NCBI GenBank assembly: GCA_030272155.1 | Contig: CP126204.1 | Coordinates: forward strand, 4,021,501 to 4,085,500 | Direction: 5' to 3' | Length of the DNA stretch: 64,000 nt | DNA from: Tetradesmus obliquus | Taxonomy: Eukaryota > Chlorophyta > Chlorophyceae > Sphaeropleales > Scenedesmaceae | Notes under the pieces: generated by a model | What the model was told of the DNA's origin: nothing | What the model saw: the letters and a program-made list of their open reading frames with translations, nothing else | Database searches by the model: none | Shown here: in pieces, positions 23,456 to 35,800 of the stretch | Position numbering within the stretch: position 1 is the first letter of the stretch | Layout: each line of letters opens with the position of its first letter | Position numbers and translations under genes: made by a program

Positions 23456-24533
23456 CTTTTGATGCCATCTGGTTGACTGCGTCGGTTTGTTTCTTGACTT
23501 GAATTGGTGAACACCTGTACATCAGATGGGTTGCGGGATTTGGCGACAGTGCATCCTGACTGACAGATCGCATGCTTTGAGCAGCAGCTCTGTTGGCGCA
23601 AGCTCCACCATGCCGTGAGCTGAAGATAAGGATATGTGTGCACTGCAGACGGATGCAGTTTCAAACTGCACCACGGTGGTGCAGCGAGAAGGGCTGCTCT
23701 GTATGCCGTCATAACCAGCAGTGCTTGCAGACAGCAGCCTGTAAGGTCTGTGCGCTGCAGTCACCAGCCCGTTTATGCATTGATGCATATATTCAATATT
23801 GAATGTAGCGAGAGCTCTCGCATCTCGAGATGGCTGACGATCTGGAGGCTGCTCTCAACGTTAGGTAGCATTTACAAGCTAGCTTTGCTGCCCCTGATCT
23901 CACCATCTGCCAGTCCTGGTACGGCATGGTTGTTGTACAATGCAAGTGCGATTTTCGACTGCAGCCATGGTGACCGGGGAGAAAGATACAACCCAGCCTG
24001 TGGCAATTTGCCACATATATAATATGCAGCACCTTGCTCAACCAATATGCAGCACCTATGATTTTGACAATGAAGCAGCCGAGCACAAGCAAACAGAAGA
24101 GCACAAGTCAACAGCAACACCATGATTTGCCTGCCAGCTGCACTGCAACTCTTGTAATGCCATTATGGCCAGTCTCCATGCTCCACATTCACAACTGCCC
24201 GCCTACTTCTCCCCCATCAACGTTCCACATGACAAACCATGTTTATCTTCAGGCCCAGCTTCGCTTGCAATGTGCGGCTGCCAAAAAAATGTGCAGCTGC
24301 GCATCCACCGTAGTCCTCAGGACTCGGTGGGTGTCTATCTACGTTCGTATACATGCGAACACCACAATACACATTGTATTGCTGCTGCCGCCGTGGCTGC
24401 GTGTGCTGACAACAGCTGAATCAAGCCCACCACACACCAGCTTTCTTGCCGAGCAGCAGTACTTAAACGCCGGCGCGCTGAAATGCTGCAGATGCAAATA
24501 GCAACAGCTGCACCTGCCGAGGCAGGCTGCCTG
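23456..24533. other. Convergent intergenic region, LRR and MYND genes
   Basis: About 1.1 kb of 3' UTR/intergenic DNA. A 16-base direct repeat (AATATGCAGCACC core) occurs at 24020-24057. No gene seen. Confidence 0.45.
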
Positions 24534-27096
24534 TCAGCCCTCCACTCTCATCCCGCTTGATGCCATGCGCCTGCAGCCCTTCTTGTGGCTCCTCCAGCCA
24601 GCAACCTGGCAGGCAGCGCTGCAGTAGCGGCAGCCGCACCCCGCACACACGTGCCGCGCAGCTGCTGCCTCCGACACACCACGCAGCTCTATGCACCCGG
24701 GATTGTTGCAAACCACAGGCAGCGGCGCAACAGCCGTCAGCGTTCTGCACATAGCCACCGCATCCTGATACATTTGGAGGTCACCAGCCGCGGCATCAGC
24801 TGCTGCTTGCTGCTGTTCAGCAGTGGTGGCCCGAGAGTCCTGGCCAGCGCGATCAGCCACAGCCTTATGCAGAGCTGCAAAATCAGCTGCGGTCCATTTG
24901 TCAACGTGAGCTGCAGTTGCAGCAGCCAGCTTGCGCGACTCATGCAACCGCAGCAGGTACTGCCAGTGCACATGCGGGCTGCTGCTGCTGCTGCCGTTGC
25001 TGCCGTGTTCCTGCGGCGGGCCAGCTCCGATGGCAGCTGCTGCTTCGGAATCTGCTACCGCTGCTGCTGCTTCTGCTGTTACTGCTACGTCTGCTGTTAC
25101 AGTCGCGGCAGCAGTTGTAGCAGCAGTTGCTGTGTTTGCTTCTGCTGTTGCTGCTGCGTCTGCTGTTAGCGCCGCTCCTGCTACTGCTGCTATTGTTGCG
25201 CTGCCTGCTGCTGCTAGTGTTGCTGTGCTGCATGCATTATCAATTGTCATACTGCCCCCCTTGTGCAGCTGCAGGGCGGCCCATGCATGCCCAAATGCAG
25301 CGGTGCCCACTTGCAAGTACTGCCGCTGCAGCTCAACATCTTTTCCAAGGGTCCCATGTAGGCTTATTAAGCTCCTGCTCAACAGCAGCGCGAGAAACAC
25401 GGCGCTTGATGAGGCCTGATTTATGCTGCTGCTGCTGCTGATGGTGAGGACTGCGGCTTCATCCGCTGCGTGCTTTGCTGCTGCATGCAATGCGCTGCTG
25501 ATGCTGTGCAGGCAATCAACAACGCCGACTGGCCACACTGACCCCACAACCTCAGCAGATGCTTCGGCACGCATTTTTGAGCAGCACGAATCAGGTGCCG
25601 TCCACAGCTTTACACTGCTGCACAGTGCAGAGCCGAGTGCTGCTGTTGCTGCTGAGTCACCCAGCAGCTCTGCTAGGCCCTTGGTGCCGATCTTGGAACA
25701 GCCATGCGTCACGAGGAACAGCATGCAGCCAGCAGTGACTTCATCTAGGCCCTCTGACCGCGCGCAGATGTCCAGCAACTGGAAGAAGGGCACTGGGTGC
25801 TTGCGCGCTAGCTGGCTGAGGTACAGGTCTCTGCGGGTGGTGAGGGTGTCGTGTGTGCCATCTGCATGACAGAAAGCCGCAGTTTTAAGGGAAGGGGGAG
25901 GGACGGCAGAGGTCAGGTACAGCCAGCTACTCAGACATGTGTACTCGCTCGTGCATAATGCACCTCCCAACTTCAAACTGCACTAGCAGCTGTACGCACC
26001 AATGGTACAGCAGGCAGCTGACAGCTTGTGCTGCCATTTGTGCGATTGCATTACACAGCAGAGCAGCACTGCACCTTGCACCGCGCTTCCTTGCATGCAA
26101 ACACCCCCAAGCCTTGTCAAGTCACATGCTGCTTTGCTCAAGGTGCGTGGAAATCCATGGCACAAAACGAGATACTGCCACACGTCTTGCAAATCACGGC
26201 TCAGCTTGCCAGCAACCCACCTAAAGGCTGCTGCAGCATTGTGAGCAGCTGTTGCACTGCCATGCTCTCATCCTGCTGCAGCTGCTCATCCAGGCTGCGG
26301 CAGTGCACCGCCAGTGTCAGGCCCTGCAGCAGCACCTGACCGCCACCCTGCTGCAGCAGCTGAAACAGCTGCTGCCACTGCCCGTCGGCCCACAGCTGAG
26401 CCGTCTGCTGCTGCAGCAGCTTGCAGCTCTGTATGAGGAGGCACGCCGGTGCATTCAGCTTGAATTGAGCCTGAAACAGCGCCATACAATCGTCTCCTTC
26501 TGCTTCGCCTGCCCGCAGCAACACCTGCTGCTCCGCTGGCAGCAGCATGTAGCGCCGCTGGAGGTCTGCAGCAGCCCGCAGCAGCAGGTCTGCTGTGAGC
26601 TGCAGCGCAGCAGCAGACAGCACCGGGGAACTGCTGCTGCTGCTGAGCAAATCTACATGGCGGCGCAGCACTGAACATAATGCATCAGCTGAACGAAGCA
26701 GCATGTGCGTGTGTGCCTCTTGGTCAGCTTCTGCTTTGTCAGCTTCTGCTCGCGCCTCCAGCAGCACCTTTGAAGGCAGCAGCTGCAGCAGCGGCCCAGC
26801 CGATGGATCCGGCAGCAGCAGCAGGTCGCCACGCATGCGTCTGCCCAATTGCTGTGACTGCCGCCGCCGCTGCCCCTGCTGCTGCTGCTGCTGCTGCAGG
26901 TGCTGGTGCATCTGGCAGCACCGCATTGCCAGCAGTTGCAGCGTGCCTTCAGCAATGGCTGCGTTGTTCACAAACACACAGCTGTGGATTCCTTTGCAAC
27001 GGCGCCCTGAGTCTGTAGCTTCAATCAGCTGGATTGCTACTGCTGATAAGTCACTTGCAATACAGCTGAGGATCCGACCACCAAGTGCGCCACTGC

Positions 27097-27129
<33 letters not shown>

Positions 27130-28869
27130 CAGCTCCTCCTGTGTTGCTGCTGCTGCTGCTGCTGCTGCCACCACTGCTCCCCTTGAGGCTAAGCACCTCT
27201 GCTGCTTCGGCCAAACTGCCGCCTGGCAGTGTCCGCATGAGGCCTGCAGCCACCGCACAACTCAGCAGCTGCTGCAGCAGCTCAGCCGCCCACCCCCAAT
27301 CCATGCCAGCAATGCTGGCAAAACTGTCATGTGTCAGTATGGGGACTGTGGACCTGCTGAGCCCGACTGTTGCTGCCAGTGTGGGGCTGCACAGCTGACT
27401 GCTCAGCTGGCCGCAATGTGACAGGGCAGCTGCCGCATGGCCCCGAACAGACTGCCCTATGAACTCAGGCAGTAGCTGTGGCAGCTCTGCAGCAGACAAC
27501 AATGCAGTAGCAGCGGCAGCGCAAAACAAGCGTCACTGCTGCTCAGCTTGAGGGTCATTTGAATCATGCTTGCAGGCCATTGGACAACGAAGCAGGCGGT
27601 TGAGACTTGGTTGTGCTGCAGGTGCAACGGCATGCAACCACACAACGTGCATTCTGTCGCAGCCAAGTGCTGCTTCCATGCAAGGCCGCATGCAGTAGGA
27701 TCGGCACTGACTCTCACAAAAGTACTGCACTGATATTTGCAGTTGGTTCTCAGCAGGAAATCACTCTGCGTTGCTTCAAACACATGACACAACTGGTGCG
27801 GAACATTGTGAACCAGAACATGAGACAGCACCCAATTGCTAGTAGCTGATGTGGTGCCAGTGCACCATAACGTCCCTACTGCATTTAACAGTCACACAAG
27901 CCGGCTGGGTGTTCAAGTGCACACGCGCTTGCTGTTGCTGCTGCTGCTGCTGCGGTTATTGGTCAAACAGCGCGGCTGTGCTGCTCACCCGAGTCCACCA
28001 ACTGCTCTGCAGTTGGCACCAACAGCTTGGCGTTGCTGCTGTGGCGCAACACGAGCTGCATCACGGCGCCCAATGCTGCACACGGCACACACAGCAGAGC
28101 CAGCAGCTGTCAGACCCTTGGATAAGCAGAGCCGCGGCATACACTGCATTGTGCAGTACAGTTATGCCACCAGCAGTAGCTGCAAGCAGCAGCAAACTTC
28201 TTGTTGCGCATGTAATGCTCTGTATGTGTGTGTGGCCTGTGGCCTAACGCCTTGGCGCGTAGAACAGTGTGTGGGTGTGGGTGTGGTCTGCTGCAGCATG
28301 TTTCATGTACAGTTCAGCGCGGGGACGACTGGCACGGGATAGAATGAGCCAACAACCTGCATGTTTAGTGTTATTGCTGTTGTCAGAGAAAGCAGCTGCT
28401 GCTTTGTCTACTGCTAGCTGACAAAGTTCTGCTGTTATTGCCGTCAATGCCATTGCAGCGCACCGTGGTTGCAGGCCTTCCATATTGTGGAGTACGTCAT
28501 CTGTGCACCAGAGTGAAGCTGCTGCCCTGCCTCCCCATGCTGCTGCAGCAGCTGTGGCCGCTGCTGCAGCCACACCAGCAGCCGGGCCAGCGTGGACACT
28601 GCGCATGCAGCAAGCACAGCTTGCAGGAGGCTCTCTACATGCTCAGCACTGTTTCCTGACCCCAGCTGGGCGACGTCATTCAGGTTGCGCTGCAGCTCTG
28701 CAACGTTGTTATACGTCTGCAGGATGAGCTTTTGCTGTTTGTCACTGATGCGGTCTGCTGGCGGCCGCTGCAGCAGCTTGGCTTGTGCTGACTGCTTCCA
28801 CAAGCGGCTCAGCAGGGACGCTGCAGCAGCACCTTTGCTGCACACCTGCAGCGCATGACAGCAGAGCAA
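24534..28869 (-). CDS. MYND-type zinc-finger protein (C-terminal finger, long helical body)
   Basis: Phase-checked 3' exons: 27989-28075, 26221-27486, 24534-25861. An upstream exon ends at 28357 (donor CATGCAG|GTTGTT) in the frame AITAELCQLAVDKAAA. Farther up, at about 28444-28869, another open stretch (LQRPPADRISDKQQKLILQTYNNVAELQRNL) is probably an earlier exon, but the border and ATG are not fixed. The C-terminus is a MYND finger: VVCNNPGCIELRG...HVCAGCGCRYCSAACQVAGWRSHKKGC, with the CxxC, CxxC, CxxxC and HxxxC ligand pairs. MYND fingers bind Pro-rich partners. The body is Leu/Ala-rich, probably helical (DLYLSQLARKHPVPFFQLLD, ALGAVMQLVLRHSSNAKLL), with Ala/Gln/Ser inserts. No SET domain seen. 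The family looks like the expanded MYND proteins of chlorophytes; function unknown. Confidence 0.8.
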
Positions 28870-29847
28870 GGCACGGACAGCATAGGGTAGTTCAGTTCAC
28901 TGCTGTTTTAGGTGACATATGTGCCAGGCAGATGCGCATGTGCCACTGCTATAGCATATAGCGGTAGCTACCGCTGATGCTCAAGCTGCCTGAGCAGGGC
29001 TGCTGTTGTGGGACATGTTTGCATGTCACTCACTGCACCAACATGCAGCAACCGCATGATGTATGTTCTTTATCGTGTCCTGCTGTACCTCATCCAACAT
29101 CTCGGCGAGAGACTCGCCCTGCTTCAAAGTCCTTCAGCAAGCGATCCTTTGACCCACCACCTTGACTTGTCTAGCATGACAGAATCGTATGTAATCCTGT
29201 TGCAACCATGTAACATGAACACTCCCTCACGTGGCTGGCAATTTCAAGATTGCAGAGTCTTTGGCTTGCGACGATGGCTGCATTGCTGCGGTGCTCAATG
29301 ACAATTTGAACCTGCTGTGTCAGGCTGTCACTGACAATGCAGCAGTTTCATCAGACCACCATGACACGAGCAGGAATATTTTGTGTGATATATACTGCTT
29401 GCGCAGCTGGTGACCTGTTGGTGCGATGAGCAACCAGCAACGGACAACCAGCACCGGACGCTGAATTGCTCGTGATTGGCTGTACACGCCTGCTCAGAAA
29501 CAACGTATGAAAAACTATGGAAGAAACTGATCTTCTGAGATCGTGCTGCTGATGTTTCAGCTGGGCGTGCAGCAGCAGTAGCAGCAACCAGAACTAGCAA
29601 AAGCACATGCGGAGCACTTCCTGTAGGCGTGCTTTCATGGAAGCCATAGCAGCAGCATCAGTCAGCCCTCAAGCGAGTGAACAGTGAGCGCATATGCCAT
29701 GTACAGGACGCCCTTACCTCAATGGGCCATGGGCTGCCTGCTCAAGACTGACTGCGCCGCATTCAGCTCTTGCTGTATGCATGCTTGCACGGCTGTTGAT
29801 GCTGCAGCAACAGGCCCAATGCGTTGAACTTTTACTGTCTACTGCAG
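28870..29847. other. Divergent intergenic region, MYND and AP2 genes
   Basis: Expected to hold the first exon/promoter of the minus-strand MYND gene and the 5' part of the AP2 gene. I could not assign either start codon. ORFs here are short and without resemblance. Confidence 0.4.
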
Positions 29848-32800
29848 GGCACCAACAGATGCTCCTGCAGCAGCAGCAGCACCAGCAGCAGCACAGGCAG
29901 CAGCAGCAGCAGCTCCGGCAGTCGCAATAGCAGCGCCGGCAGCAGCAGCAGCAGCAGCAGCAGCGGCAGCGCCAACATCAGCACCCGCAGCAGCATGGCA
30001 TGCTGCGCAACAGCTGCCTGCAGGAGCAGCAAGCCTGGAGGAGCTCAAGGTAGGTAACAGTTATCAGTTGATTTGCAGCAGCCTTTCAATTGGTTGGATT
30101 GTTTTGCAAATCATTTTTGGTCCAGCGCGTTGAGCAGCTGAAGTTGCGTGACAAAGGACCGCGTAATCAGCGCTGTCAAACTGCTGCTGCCATTAGCATT
30201 GTCCAACTGGCATGCATGCATGTTGAGGCTGTGTTCAAGTAGCATTGTAAGCATCAGCCTTTCAGCGACAGCAGCATGCAGCCTGGCATGCTGGGCGGCA
30301 CATGCTAGGCAGCTTGCAGCACATTGGTGGCGCTGCAGCTGGCAATTCAAGATGCAGCACCGCTGCCATACGCCACATGCCACGCTTAGCAGCAGCTGTA
30401 GGCCCTTGCAGGAATCTGCTGCCGCTTGCTGATGAACTGACATGCCTGCAGCTGCTTGTGGTTATGTTGCGCAGCTAGGCGCACGTTGCAAGTAGGCATG
30501 TGTTGATGGCTTGTTATACAGTGGTTTGGGTTCTGTGTGCCACCTATTTGTAGAAGCAATGATGATGTGATGTGGGTGTACGTGTGCACCTTGTGTGCTG
30601 CCTTGTGCGTTCCTGCAGGCGCAGCTGCAGGCGGTGGTGCAGCAGCTGGACCCGGCCCCCAGGATTTCGCAAGAGGGGTGTGCATTGCGGTGTTGGTTTG
30701 GCACTTGAATGACGAACGTGCTGCCATTGTGCTGTGTCTTGCTGTCCTGCAGGCGCAGCTGCGGGCAGTGGTGCAGCAGCTGGACCTAGCGCCTGGCATC
30801 TGCAGGAGGGGTCAGCCGATGGAGGTGAGACACAGCCTGCATAGCATTATATCCACAGCAGCAGCAGCACCGGCGGCGGTGGCGGTGGCAGCAGCGGCGG
30901 CAGCAGTGGCAGCTGGACCTAGCGCCTAGCATCTGCAAGAGCGGCCAGCTAATAGAGGTGAGACCTCGGCTGGTGCTGCACAGCAATGGTTCTACAATAT
31001 CACGGTAGCACCAGCAGCAGCATTAGCGATTGTAGTATCAGCAGCAACAGCAAGTGCACATGCAGAACGCGCACACAATTGCAAGCATGCAAGCACACGC
31101 ACTTTGCGCACACGCACACATGCAGACACGTGTGGAGCACACACCTTCTACGTGTCGGGCACGGCTATACGTGCATGTAAGTATGTGCGCTTGTTTGCGC
31201 ACGTGCATGCAAACAGACACACACGCACGCACATGCGCACACACACACTAATGCACATACCCCGCACAAGCACTCGCATGCAGGCGCACGCACGCAGACA
31301 AAGCATCATGCACATGCACAGACACTTCACGCGCGCACACATGCATACATGCAGACACACACAAGCAGAAACACATGCAGCACGCACCAGGCGCACATGC
31401 AGTCGTGACGCAAGCGCGAATTACACAGACCGGCACGCGCGCATGCCAGCACACGAGCAGAGGTGCACACATTTGACATGCACACTTGCATGTGCACGGA
31501 AGCAAATGCGCGCACGCACATGCAAACATGCAAACTTGCACACGCACACGCACACGCAGGTGCACACACCACGCAGGCACGCACGCACCGAAACCAACAC
31601 TTATGCGGCGCACGCGCACACTCGAGCATCAGCATGCGCACCAACACTCCAACACGAGCACGGGCATGCGCATACCCACCCGTGAATGTACTTCTACACA
31701 CGCGCGCGCAGCAACATCAATGCACGCGCATGTGCACACACGAACATAAACATGCAAGCATGCATGCGGGCACAGACGCACGCAGGAACGCGCGCGTGTG
31801 CTCCAACATGAATGCACTAGCACACGCGTGCACGCGCACACTCGCGCATGCAGGCTCGCAGACATGCGGGCACCCACACGCATGCACGCGCGCATGCACA
31901 CACACGAACACAAACATGCATGCACGCGCGCGCGCACACATGCACACAGGCACGCCCACGGACCAACACTTAGGCAGCGCATACGCACAGAGACACACAC
32001 TGGCATGTGTGCGCACGCAGCACACATGCAGTTACGCACACGCGTACTCCAACGAACACGTTGGCACGTGCATGTGCGCGGGCACGCTGGCGCACGCATA
32101 CAAACATGCATGCAGGCACATGCTCGCATGGTCGCTGTTGGTCGCATGCACACACGTGAAATACATGCACATACACACATGCATGCACACAGAGCTGCAT
32201 GCATTTACACACTCGCATGCAACACGCGCGCACGCGCAGATGCGCAGCACACATGTACATTCACACCGACACGTTTGAACGCACAATCTTTGCTAATCCT
32301 GAACACTACCAAGACACCTGGAGCAGATCCCAGCGGCTTGTGCGCAACCATCATATCTATTGCCGATCACCTGTCGCTTCATTGTGGTGCCTTCACCGGG
32401 TGGATTCCTCCTCCTGCTGCTGCTGCTGCTGCTGCAGGTGATGCGTGGCGTGGTTGATTGGAGCGCAGTCAGGCGCACCAGAGGCTCCGGGTCCAAGCCC
32501 TACCAGCTGCACGCTGCTCGGGTGAGCTGCTGCACAACTATGTATAACAGTGTTGTCATTACAACTGGTCATATGATCAGCTGGCATGGCTTCTGCTGCA
32601 AGCCCTACCAGCTGCACGCGGCTGAAGTGGGCTGCTATATTCCACAACCAATCTCTGCTTGTAGTTCACCGAAGCGCCATGCAGCATGTGGCAAGCAATA
32701 ACGCCTGGCAGCTAGCAGTGCAATCACGGAGCCTGGGCGGTTGAATCAAACTGTTGTAGCATTGAGATGTTCACTGCCCCTTTGCGGCTGCTGCTTGCCT

Positions 32801-32854
32801 TGCTCTTCTGATGCTTGCTTGAGCAGCTCGAGTGGCATTGTAACAGCCAGTATC

Positions 32855-32898
<44 letters not shown>

Positions 32899-35800
32899 GC
32901 TGCTGCTGTGTGTGGCGTGCTGCAGGACCACCACTACCAGCAGCACGGCCAGGCCGCGCAAGCCTCTGAGCACTCGCTGCACGCGCGCAGCAACAGGCTG
33001 AAGCACTCCAAGGCTACCGGCTCTGGCCGCGTGTACACCAGCAGGTGGGGCAGTGATGTCGTACCCTGTGGTGGTGCAGCTGTTGCTGCTGTCCTTTGCT
33101 GCTGGGCAACAGGTTGTTGTAGTGGTTGTGGTTGTGGTTTATTCAGCAACACGTCAGCAACAGGCTGAAGCACTCCAAGGCCACAGGCTCCAGCCGCGTG
33201 TACACCAGCAGGTGCGCAGCCACTGTTGTGTGTTGTTGCTGTGTGCCGTTGCTGTGTGCAAAAAGCCTGGCAAGTACTGGCTAGTGTGCGAAGTACTGCC
33301 ATATATCAGGTTGCTGTTGCACGTAGTGATTTGCGGGATCACACGGCCACGTGGTGCAGCAGCAGCAGCAGCAGATCGGACAACATGCTCCCGCTGTGGG
33401 TGTGCAGCAAAGTACTGCCTGCAACTGCACAGGGTGCCCAAGGTGGGTATTGCCTACTGACGAGTGCATGCATGGCGTGTTATCTGGCAGTTGCATTACA
33501 GCGGTGCAGCAACAAGTGTTTCTTGATCACACATTGTCCCAGCTTTGCCTCGGAGCACTCAGTCACCAGGATAATCGTTTTGTACTGCTGCTGCCGCTGC
33601 TGCTGCTGCCGCTACTGCTGCGCCAGGTTCCGTGGCGTGCACCAGACCTTCCCCACGCGCCGCTGGGAGGCTCAGTTCAGGCGCAACGGCAAGCCCACCA
33701 GCCTCGGCTGCTTCGACAAGGTGCGTGGGCTTTTTTTGAGAACGATTTGCGCAAAGGAATTGCAGTACATTAGTGCTTCAGGTGTCACGGAGTGTAGCCA
33801 GCATGCAAGCCCACCAGCCTGGGCTGCATCGACAAGGTGCGTGTTGTTTGGCGTATATGAACAATGTCCTTAGGATGCAGTGCGGCAGCAGCTCCATTTG
33901 GTGTCACAATGCAAACATGCAAGCCCACCAGCCTCGGCTGCTTCGACAAGGTGCGTGGGCTATTCGGTGTTTGTGACAAGATGTGGTGTGGCAGCTGCGT
34001 CTGCTGTGATGTGGCACCGCAAGCATGCCAGCCCAGCAGCCTGGGGTCTTTCAACAAGGTTCGCTGTGGCGTTTTAACACTGTTCTTCTGCTGAAGGAAC
34101 TCTGGGCGGTTGTAACCGGCACAGTGTGTCATTGCTAGCAGGCGGGCCACCAGCCTTGGCTGCGCGCGCGTACGACAAGATGATACTCGTTCTGCTCTGC
34201 CTGATAGCAAAGGCACTCTCTAGTTGCCACTGGTGGTGCTGCTGGTGCAGCAGGAGGAGGCAGCGCGTGCATATGAGAAGATGATGCTGTGCTGTTCTTC
34301 TGTATGACATAGCTTTGACTTTGATGCCACCGCCGACGCTGCTGCTGCTGCTACTGCTGCTGCTGCAGGAGGAGGAGGCAGCGCGTGCGTATGACAAGAT
34401 GATGCTGTGGTGCGAGATCCACGCTGCTGGCGGCATCAAGGGCGTGACCAACTTTGACCTCACCGAGTACGAGCGGGACGTGGGCTGGCTCACAGGCATC
34501 ACCCAGGTGAGGGGATCATGACTTGTTTGAGTTGCTGTGTTTGTTCCTTTTTGTCTGTTGTGGAGGTTCAAGGTGTTAGCAGGGCAGGGGCAACCTGCAT
34601 CGCTGCATGCATACAGGGCTAGTGTGGTGCATGTAGAAGAGGGGTTGCCACTGCTGCTGGTTCCTGCAAGGTTCCTGCAAGCGGTTGCATTAAGGGCGTG
34701 ATGAGTGGCTCACCGGCATCAGCCGGGTATGTTACCCCACCCTGCGTCACAAGTCCTGCTTGCCCAGCGCTCTGTTGTCACTTCACCCTGTGTTACCCTG
34801 CGTCACAAGTCCTGCTTGCCCAGCGCCCTGCTGTTACCCCACCCTGTGTTACCCTGCGTCACAAGTCCTGCTTGCCCAGCGCCCTGCTGTTACCCCACCC
34901 TGTGTTACCCGGCGTCATAAGTCCTGCTTGCCCAGCGCTGTGTTGTCACTTCACCCTGTGTTACCCTGCGTCACAAGTCCTGCTTGCCCAACGCGCTGCT
35001 GTTAACCCACCCTGCGTCACCCTGCATCACAAGTCCTGCTTGCCCAGCGCCCTGTTGTTACTTCACCTGTGTTACCCTGCGTCACAAGTCCTGCTTGCCC
35101 AGCGCCCTGCTGTTACCCCACCCTGCGTCACCCTGCGTCACAAGTCCTGCTTGCCCAGCGCCCTGCTGTTTCCCCACCCTGCATCACCCAGCGTCACAAG
35201 TCCTGCTTGCCCAGCGCCCTGCTGTTACCTCACCCTGTGTTACCCTGCGTCATAAGTCCTGCTTGCCCAGCGTGTTGGTCTGCATTCTGCAGGATGAGTT
35301 CATTGAGGCACACTGAGGGCCGCCACCAGGCCAATGCCTGCACAGCATATTGTTGCCTGCAAAGCACACATCTCAAGTGCGCATCCAGACCGTGCCTGAT
35401 CTGCTGTGCTGTGCAATCCATCGCACAGGACGAGCTCATTGGTTCACCACACAGAGAGCCGCCACCAAGCCATGGCTCGTAGCGCAGGCCCAGGCAGCAA
35501 GCACGTTGCACTTTTGTGGATGTCATGCGCACTGCTTGTAACGTTCTAACCTGCTGCAGGCACTTCCGTCTACTTTTGCAGGATGACTGGTAGTGCTGCG
35601 CCCACCGTTGTGCTGCAAAAATGCACGGCTGATGACACCTCACACTGTGATCTTCTGCTGCTACTTTTGTGTGTATGCAGGACGAGCTCATAGAGTCACT
35701 GCGCACTGAGGGCCGCCGTCAAGCCATGGCCCAAAGCCCAGGCCCAGGCAGCAAGTCCAATATGCTCATCCATGTCATATCTGCGGTTTTGTGTTGTGCC

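Noticed and set aside
31104-32457. Long overlapping ORFs on both strands, His/Thr/Ala- or Cys/Val-rich
   Set aside because: They exist because the CA/GC alternating block has few stops in any frame; no domain, and they lie inside an intron of the AP2 gene.
34733-35280. CRISPR-like regular direct repeat
   Set aside because: Units abut without unique spacers and the setting is a eukaryotic intron; the same holds for the 26-bp array.
34698-35316. Pro/Cys-rich ORFs of 70-185 residues
   Set aside because: Products of the 56-bp minisatellite in three frames.
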